A stretch of 9,115 nt of DNA from an uncultured Rhodospirillaceae bacterium (GTDB lineage: Bacteria; Pseudomonadota; Alphaproteobacteria; RF32; CAG-239). The translations under genes were made by a program, and so were the position numbers. Location of the stretch: positions 1-9,115 of the forward strand of contig OMQE01000177.1 of the NCBI GenBank assembly GCA_900313155.1. The letters run 5' to 3'. Positions 6,149 through 9,115 of the stretch are shown piece by piece (position 1 is the first letter of the stretch; the number at the start of each line of letters is the position of its first letter). The notes under the pieces were generated by a model. That model ran no database searches, was not told the DNA's origin, and saw only the letters and a list, made by a program, of their open reading frames with translations.

Positions 6149-7325
6149 ATAAAAGCATATCTGAGTGATTCATCATTTTGCTGAACATCTCACTACGGAG
6201 AATATTATCTACCGCTCGACGTTCAAATTTATGTATCCCTTCAGTTGCCTTTGGTGCATAATTCATACAGTTCAGCACCACCCATGCGGCACAAGCAGGT
6301 GTTACCTCGCCCGTTTCGAACTTGGGAACAATGTGCTTCTTGATTGCATGGTAACGGCTTTCGTTGTTTGGCATACTCATAATCTCTTTTTCCGTAGAAT
6401 AAAGATATGGAGATTGATCCAACAATGACAGACCGTAGCCATATTGCGCCAAATGGTTGGTGACTTTCAAGCGCTCTTCCGAGACCTTGAACATCTCTAC
6501 CACATGCTCGTCGAGTCGGGCTTTCTGAATTTTTTCAATAAGCGCCTCGTTTTCAATATAACTCAACGAGAGGAACAACTTGAGCAACTCTGTTGCTGAA
6601 CCGGTGTGATGTTTCTGTGCCTCATCGATGAGCGTTTCTATTGCCACATCTTTGAGTGAAGATGTTAGCATAGTGCTCTGCTCAATGAGGGCCTTTTGCA
6701 CGTCTTCGCAATCCGGCAATTCAAAAAGCAACTGCTGAGCCTCGGCTTTGGCAAATGCCTTACCAATATGTTCACGCACATATAAGCTCGCTAAATAGTG
6801 ATAGTCACACTTGTCGCGCTCATCACCTGCGCAGGCAGCCATCTTGCGACAAAGCTTAAATTCACCGGACAGCGAAAGAACAAATTTCTGGAGATAATAC
6901 TCCAGTTTAGATTCATTTTCCTCTGCAATCAGCCGCTCTTCAAATTCTGGAGAAAGCTGCTTTGAAAGGTGACGTAACTTATCTGCCGACAAAGAGAGAA
7001 CAGCCTCTTGCTCATAGTTCTCCCAGTCCAGATAGCGCTTACCGACGCTTTCAAGATAGAGCAACGTGCTTGGCTTATTCTCCATCACCTTCTTTAGTAG
7101 CGCCTTATTTGGAATATAAGAACCAAACCAAAAGTGCAGAATACGATAGAGATAAATCTTAGGGAAAGCCTTTCCTCTTTTTACACCGGAAAGATTCCAC
7201 TTCGGCGTTCGATCCTTGTACAGTTCATAAGAATTGTACACATCGAGTAAAACACTCACCTGCTCTTGGCTCATTTTACCGAAGAGCACACGGAGCATAA
7301 AGCTCCAAAACTTAATAATACTCAT
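6147..7325 (-). CDS. Unrecognised 392-residue helical protein, atypical codon use
   Basis: I do not recognise a family. The protein is predicted from composition to be almost entirely helical and soluble. There is a hydrophobic N-terminal stretch (about 3-16), a conserved-looking aromatic segment near 56-72, and many amphipathic helices rich in Leu, Glu and Lys. The phrase LSLS recurs near 110, 149 and 252, suggesting a helical-repeat (HEAT/TPR-like) architecture, which is a guess. Codon use differs from neighbours: in the first 145 or so codons 12 of 16 lysines are AAG, and GAG, CTC and CTG are common, whereas ldh prefers AAA, GAA and TTG/TTA. That suggests acquisition by transfer. The ATG at 7323-7325 has no Shine-Dalgarno site, unlike most genes here. 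It is divergent to the gene at 7496 and has its own TTGACA-type promoter. The long intact frame supports a real gene. Confidence 0.85.
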   Translation of the reverse strand: MSIIKFWSFMLRVLFGKMSQEQVSVLLDVYNSYELYKDRTPKWNLSGVKRGKAFPKIYLYRILHFWFGSYIPNKALLKKVMENKPSTLLYLESVGKRYLDWENYEQEAVLSLSADKLRHLSKQLSPEFEERLIAEENESKLEYYLQKFVLSLSGEFKLCRKMAACAGDERDKCDYHYLASLYVREHIGKAFAKAEAQQLLFELPDCEDVQKALIEQSTMLTSSLKDVAIETLIDEAQKHHTGSATELLKLFLSLSYIENEALIEKIQKARLDEHVVEMFKVSEERLKVTNHLAQYGYGLSLLDQSPYLYSTEKEIMSMPNNESRYHAIKKHIVPKFETGEVTPACAAWVVLNCMNYAPKATEGIHKFERRAVDNILRSEMFSKMMNHSDMLL

Positions 7326-7370
7326 AACTTTATGTTTTAATTAATACTATAATAACTTAACCTTGCCATC

Positions 7371-7398
7371 ATCATACGCCTTTTTCAAAATTTGTCAA
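7371..7398 (-). promoter_or_regulatory. Promoter of the 6147-7325 gene
   Basis: Minus-strand TTGACA (7393-7398, perfect) and TATGAT (7371-7376, 5/6) separated by 16 nt. The transcript would have a leader of about 40 nt, AT-rich and without a Shine-Dalgarno motif. Confidence 0.65.
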
Positions 7399-7432
7399 GT
7401 TTTTTTGATAAAAAATATTCACTCTTGACAAA
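7391..7432. repeat. 9-bp inverted repeat spanning the divergent -35 boxes
   Basis: TTTGTCAAG (7391-7399) and CTTGACAAA (7424-7432) are perfect reverse complements with 24 bp between them. Six of the nine positions are the -35 hexamers themselves, but the match extends over CTTGACAAA. It may be a shared operator, or simply two similar promoters. Confidence 0.6.
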
Positions 7433-7452
7433 AATAAAAAATCTGTTACTAT
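7425..7452 (+). promoter_or_regulatory. Promoter of the 7496-8425 gene
   Basis: Perfect TTGACA (7425-7430), 16-nt spacer, then TACTAT (7447-7452) preceded by a TG at 7444-7445, giving an extended -10 element. An alternative -10, TATAAA at 7450-7455, would need a 19-nt spacer. Leader of roughly 35 nt, with no Shine-Dalgarno site before the ATG. Confidence 0.6.
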
Positions 7453-7495
7453 AAAATCCAATAAAAAGATTATTAACATAAAAATTCATATATAT

Positions 7496-8425
7496 ATGGA
7501 AAAAATTAACACTATGATGATTTGGCCGGTGCAAGCGCCCTGCCAAATTGCGTATCGTGACCCGTTAACGGGCGTGTTATGGCTTCGACCATACATAGAT
7601 TTGCGCCTCAAAAGCAAAATTTGGGGTATATGTATTAACGGTGTCGTATTCAAGCTGACACACGAACCTGATGCCAAATGGGATACTGCGACAAACTATG
7701 CCGATGAAAAAAGCAAGGCACAAATGCCGCAAACAACGGATTTAGATGCCATTTTTCCCTATGTGGCCGATTTCAACCGTGTCGTTGGCGAACTGAACAA
7801 ACATCGCATTCCTGCCGAACCATGGCGATTGGGCTTTTACTGGAGCCAAGAACACGAGGGCGATAATGCCGTAGTTATGGATATGGGAAATGGTCAGGTA
7901 GAACTTTTGCCTAAACGAATCCCAAATGTCTATACTCGTCTTGTCAGTTATCGGGTTATCAATAAACCGATTAACACCGGTGCCACACTGGCCTATTGGC
8001 GTGGTGGACATTTTGAGGTTTCGCTTGATTTACATCTCGACTGCTTACATCAGCTTTGGGGTATCCAAACTTGTAAAAAGAACGTTTTTTGCAAGCTCAC
8101 TGATGAACCTCAAATGTGCAACTGGAACACCGGCATGAGTCTTGCCTATCAGCAAAGCACCGATACAACCGAGTTTATTCTGCCCAGTGTGGATAATATG
8201 CTTGAGGTTGAACGTGATTATGAAGCGAACAACAATACCTTGGCTATTATTGCCGCCTATGGTGTTAGAGTGGACTTAATTGACAAGCGTAAATGGGGAT
8301 ATTTGACCTCTACTGAATATGGTGACGGATATTTTGTGACTCATTATCATGAAATGATACCTAAAACCAAGCCGTGTAAGTGTCGATTGTTCGCCAGACC
8401 GCGCAAGCATCCGATAGTGTTCTGA
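7496..8425 (+). CDS. Unrecognised internally duplicated protein, weakly DUF1566/Lcl-like
   Basis: A 309-residue protein with two related halves, about 19-153 and 166-301. Matching landmarks are AYRDPL.../AYWRGG, IWGI (42-45) and LWGI (187-190), FKLTHEP (52-58) and CKLTDEP (199-205), KWDTATNYA and NWNTGMSLAY, then FYWSQEHEGD and YLTSTEYGDG, and TRLVSYR and CRLFARP at the ends. The order 'WxTA..Y ... LPxxxxM ... YxTSTEY ... R' recalls the DUF1566/Lcl C-terminal domain often found in bacterial surface proteins, but the match is by eye and weak. The second half is Cys-rich (183, 193, 199, 208, 294, 296). No signal peptide or membrane segment is seen, which is odd for a surface protein. Start choice is uncertain: the ATG at 7496 has no ribosome site, and ATGs at 7514 and 7517 are alternatives. 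Codon use resembles the host genes. A hairpin terminator follows. Confidence 0.85.
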   Translation: MEKINTMMIWPVQAPCQIAYRDPLTGVLWLRPYIDLRLKSKIWGICINGVVFKLTHEPDAKWDTATNYADEKSKAQMPQTTDLDAIFPYVADFNRVVGELNKHRIPAEPWRLGFYWSQEHEGDNAVVMDMGNGQVELLPKRIPNVYTRLVSYRVINKPINTGATLAYWRGGHFEVSLDLHLDCLHQLWGIQTCKKNVFCKLTDEPQMCNWNTGMSLAYQQSTDTTEFILPSVDNMLEVERDYEANNNTLAIIAAYGVRVDLIDKRKWGYLTSTEYGDGYFVTHYHEMIPKTKPCKCRLFARPRKHPIVF

Positions 8426-8435
8426 ACATAATGTA

Positions 8436-8476
8436 AAAAAGAGTCTTAAAAACTAGTTGTTTTTGAGGCTCTTTTT
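8436..8476 (+). terminator. Intrinsic terminator of the 7496-8425 gene
   Basis: An 18-bp stem (8436-8453 with 8459-8476) that includes two G-U wobble pairs and a 5-nt loop, ending in T5 (8472-8476). It begins 10 nt after the stop codon. The wobbles weaken the reverse-strand version, so it suits plus-strand termination. Confidence 0.85.
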
Positions 8477-8485
8477 GTTTATAGT
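8457..8485 (+). promoter_or_regulatory. Candidate promoter of rsmB overlapping the terminator
   Basis: TATAGT (8480-8485, 5/6) lies 17 nt after TTGTTT (8457-8462, 3/6). The -35 box and spacer fall inside the preceding terminator's right arm. The -35 match is weak, so this is tentative. Confidence 0.35.
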
Positions 8486-8507
8486 GGCAAAAAAACGGGA
8501 GAGAAAA

Positions 8508-9115
8508 ATGCAATTAAGCGCCAAATATCAAGCTGTTTTGGAAATTATGCAAAAAATATGGCAAGACCAATACCCTGCCGATAATATCATAAAAGAATAT
8601 TTAAGAGCGCGGAAATATATCGGTTCCAAAGATCGTAAATTTATTGTCAACACAACATGGGATATTGTTCGGCATCGCAGTCGGCTGGAGTTTGATTGCA
8701 ATTGTTGCGAACCGCGAATGTTGCTTTTGACCTATTTACAACAAAAAGGCGAAGATTTAGATTTGGCCGCCGACGGTTCAACTTACGGTTTGGCATGCGT
8801 GGATAAAACAGAAAAACAAGCTTTGCAAAATTTGCGCAAAGATGTCTATCCGCCGGAAATTGAACATGAATGCCCTAAATGGTTGTTTGAAAAAATCAAT
8901 AATCCAATGTTGGTTGAGGCGCTTAATACCACAGCACCAGCCGATATCAGAGCAAATTTCATTACCCGTGAAGAAGCTAAATCTAAATTGCAGAAAGAAG
9001 GTTTATATTTTTCTTTTAGTCCCTATTCGCCATATGGTTTACGTTCGGCCGAGCGAATCAATTTGCAAAACTGTATAGCCTATCAAAACGGCGAAATAGA
9101 GGTGCAAGATGAAGC
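8508..9115 (+). CDS. rsmB: 16S rRNA (cytosine-5) methyltransferase RsmB-type, 5' part (cut by window end)
   Basis: The frame from the ATG at 8508 (GGGAGAG 4 nt upstream) is open to the window edge, giving 202 codons of a normally 400-plus residue protein. The N-terminal helical part contains ARKYIGSKDRKFIVNTTWDIVRHRSRLEF (shown here in pieces: YIGSKDRKF, then WDIVRHRSRL), typical of the NusB-like RNA-binding domain of alphaproteobacterial RsmB/NOP-family enzymes. It is followed by the linker YPPEIEHECPKWLFEKI, the PADIRANFIT strand, SPYGLRS, and IEVQDE, the start of the EVQDExSQ motif that opens the SAM-binding domain. RsmB methylates C967 of 16S rRNA in E. coli. The SAM motifs and both catalytic cysteines lie beyond the window, so the exact target and integrity cannot be judged. 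Alternative: a paralogue of the same family. Confidence 0.88.
   Translation, partial: MQLSAKYQAVLEIMQKIWQDQYPADNIIKEYLRARKYIGSKDRKFIVNTTWDIVRHRSRLEFDCNCCEPRMLLLTYLQQKGEDLDLAADGSTYGLACVDKTEKQALQNLRKDVYPPEIEHECPKWLFEKINNPMLVEALNTTAPADIRANFITREEAKSKLQKEGLYFSFSPYSPYGLRSAERINLQNCIAYQNGEIEVQDE

Larger units (their letters stand above)
7326..7495. other. AT-rich divergent intergenic region
   Basis: 170 bp of very AT-rich sequence between two divergent unrecognised genes. It holds back-to-back promoters with the -35 boxes facing each other and a 9-bp inverted repeat (7391-7399 with 7424-7432) containing both boxes. No small gene or RNA is supported in it. Confidence 0.8.

Noticed and set aside
6962..7162. 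Plus-strand reading frame opposite the orphan gene
   Set aside because: Antisense to a much longer intact frame, with low-complexity Pro/Ser composition and no ribosome site.
7496..8425. Variable protein of a diversity-generating retroelement
   Set aside because: The fold resemblance is loose, and no reverse transcriptase, template repeat or adenine-rich variable 3' end is present in the window.
6147..8425. Toxin-antitoxin or phage-defence pair
   Set aside because: The genes are divergent rather than co-operonic, and no nuclease, ATPase, TIR or other effector motif is visible in either protein.
8842..9078. Small plus-strand reading frame inside the end region
   Set aside because: It is out of frame with, and fully contained in, the RsmB-type gene, which has the recognisable motifs and ribosome site.

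Overview
The window looks like chromosomal sequence from a low-GC (roughly 40% by eye), host-associated alphaproteobacterium living in low oxygen. This is inference. The main grounds are the short RsmB-type methyltransferase N-terminus with its 'YIGSKDR' motif, a two-iron superoxide reductase (an enzyme of anaerobes and microaerophiles), an L-lactate dehydrogenase carrying fructose-1,6-bisphosphate site residues, and TTGACA/TATAAT-like promoters with mostly good Shine-Dalgarno sites. No rRNA, tRNA, CRISPR array, insertion sequence, integrase or prophage gene was seen.

Layout. (1) 1-1364 (+): the 3' end of a large unrecognised protein gene. It enters the window in the middle of a 24-bp in-frame tandem repeat and is open from the first base, so an ATG at 126 is not its start. 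(2) 1385-1424: a hairpin terminator serving convergent genes. (3) 3754-1445 (-): a tight four-gene operon, superoxide reductase (dfx), glutathione peroxidase, dihydrofolate reductase (folA) and thymidylate synthase (thyA), with gaps of 14, 18 and 4 nt. (4) 4418-3879 (-): a YfbR/HDDC2-like HD-domain 5'-deoxynucleotidase with its own promoter and terminator. (5) 4982-4503 (-): YbaK-type Cys-tRNA deacylase with a very good promoter. (6) 5138-6082 (+): L-lactate dehydrogenase, ending in a 16-bp hairpin. (7) 7325-6147 (-) and 7496-8425 (+): two unrecognised proteins transcribed divergently from an AT-rich 170-bp spacer with back-to-back promoters. (8) 8508-end (+): an RsmB-type 16S rRNA m5C methyltransferase, cut by the window edge.

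How the genes fit together. FolA regenerates tetrahydrofolate from the dihydrofolate that ThyA produces, so their coupling is expected. Adding superoxide reductase, whose product is peroxide, and a thiol peroxidase to the same transcript joins oxygen detoxification with dTMP synthesis. The neighbouring HD nucleotidase is also plausibly a deoxynucleotide enzyme. Lactate dehydrogenase fits fermentative metabolism.

Most of the window is ordinary housekeeping DNA. The part least explained by known families is the divergent orphan pair at 6147-8425. One member has codon use unlike its neighbours; the other is an internally duplicated protein with a weak resemblance to DUF1566/Lcl-type domains. Their -35 boxes lie within a 9-bp inverted repeat. 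I do not claim a demonstrated new system; that pair is the best candidate for a closer look.
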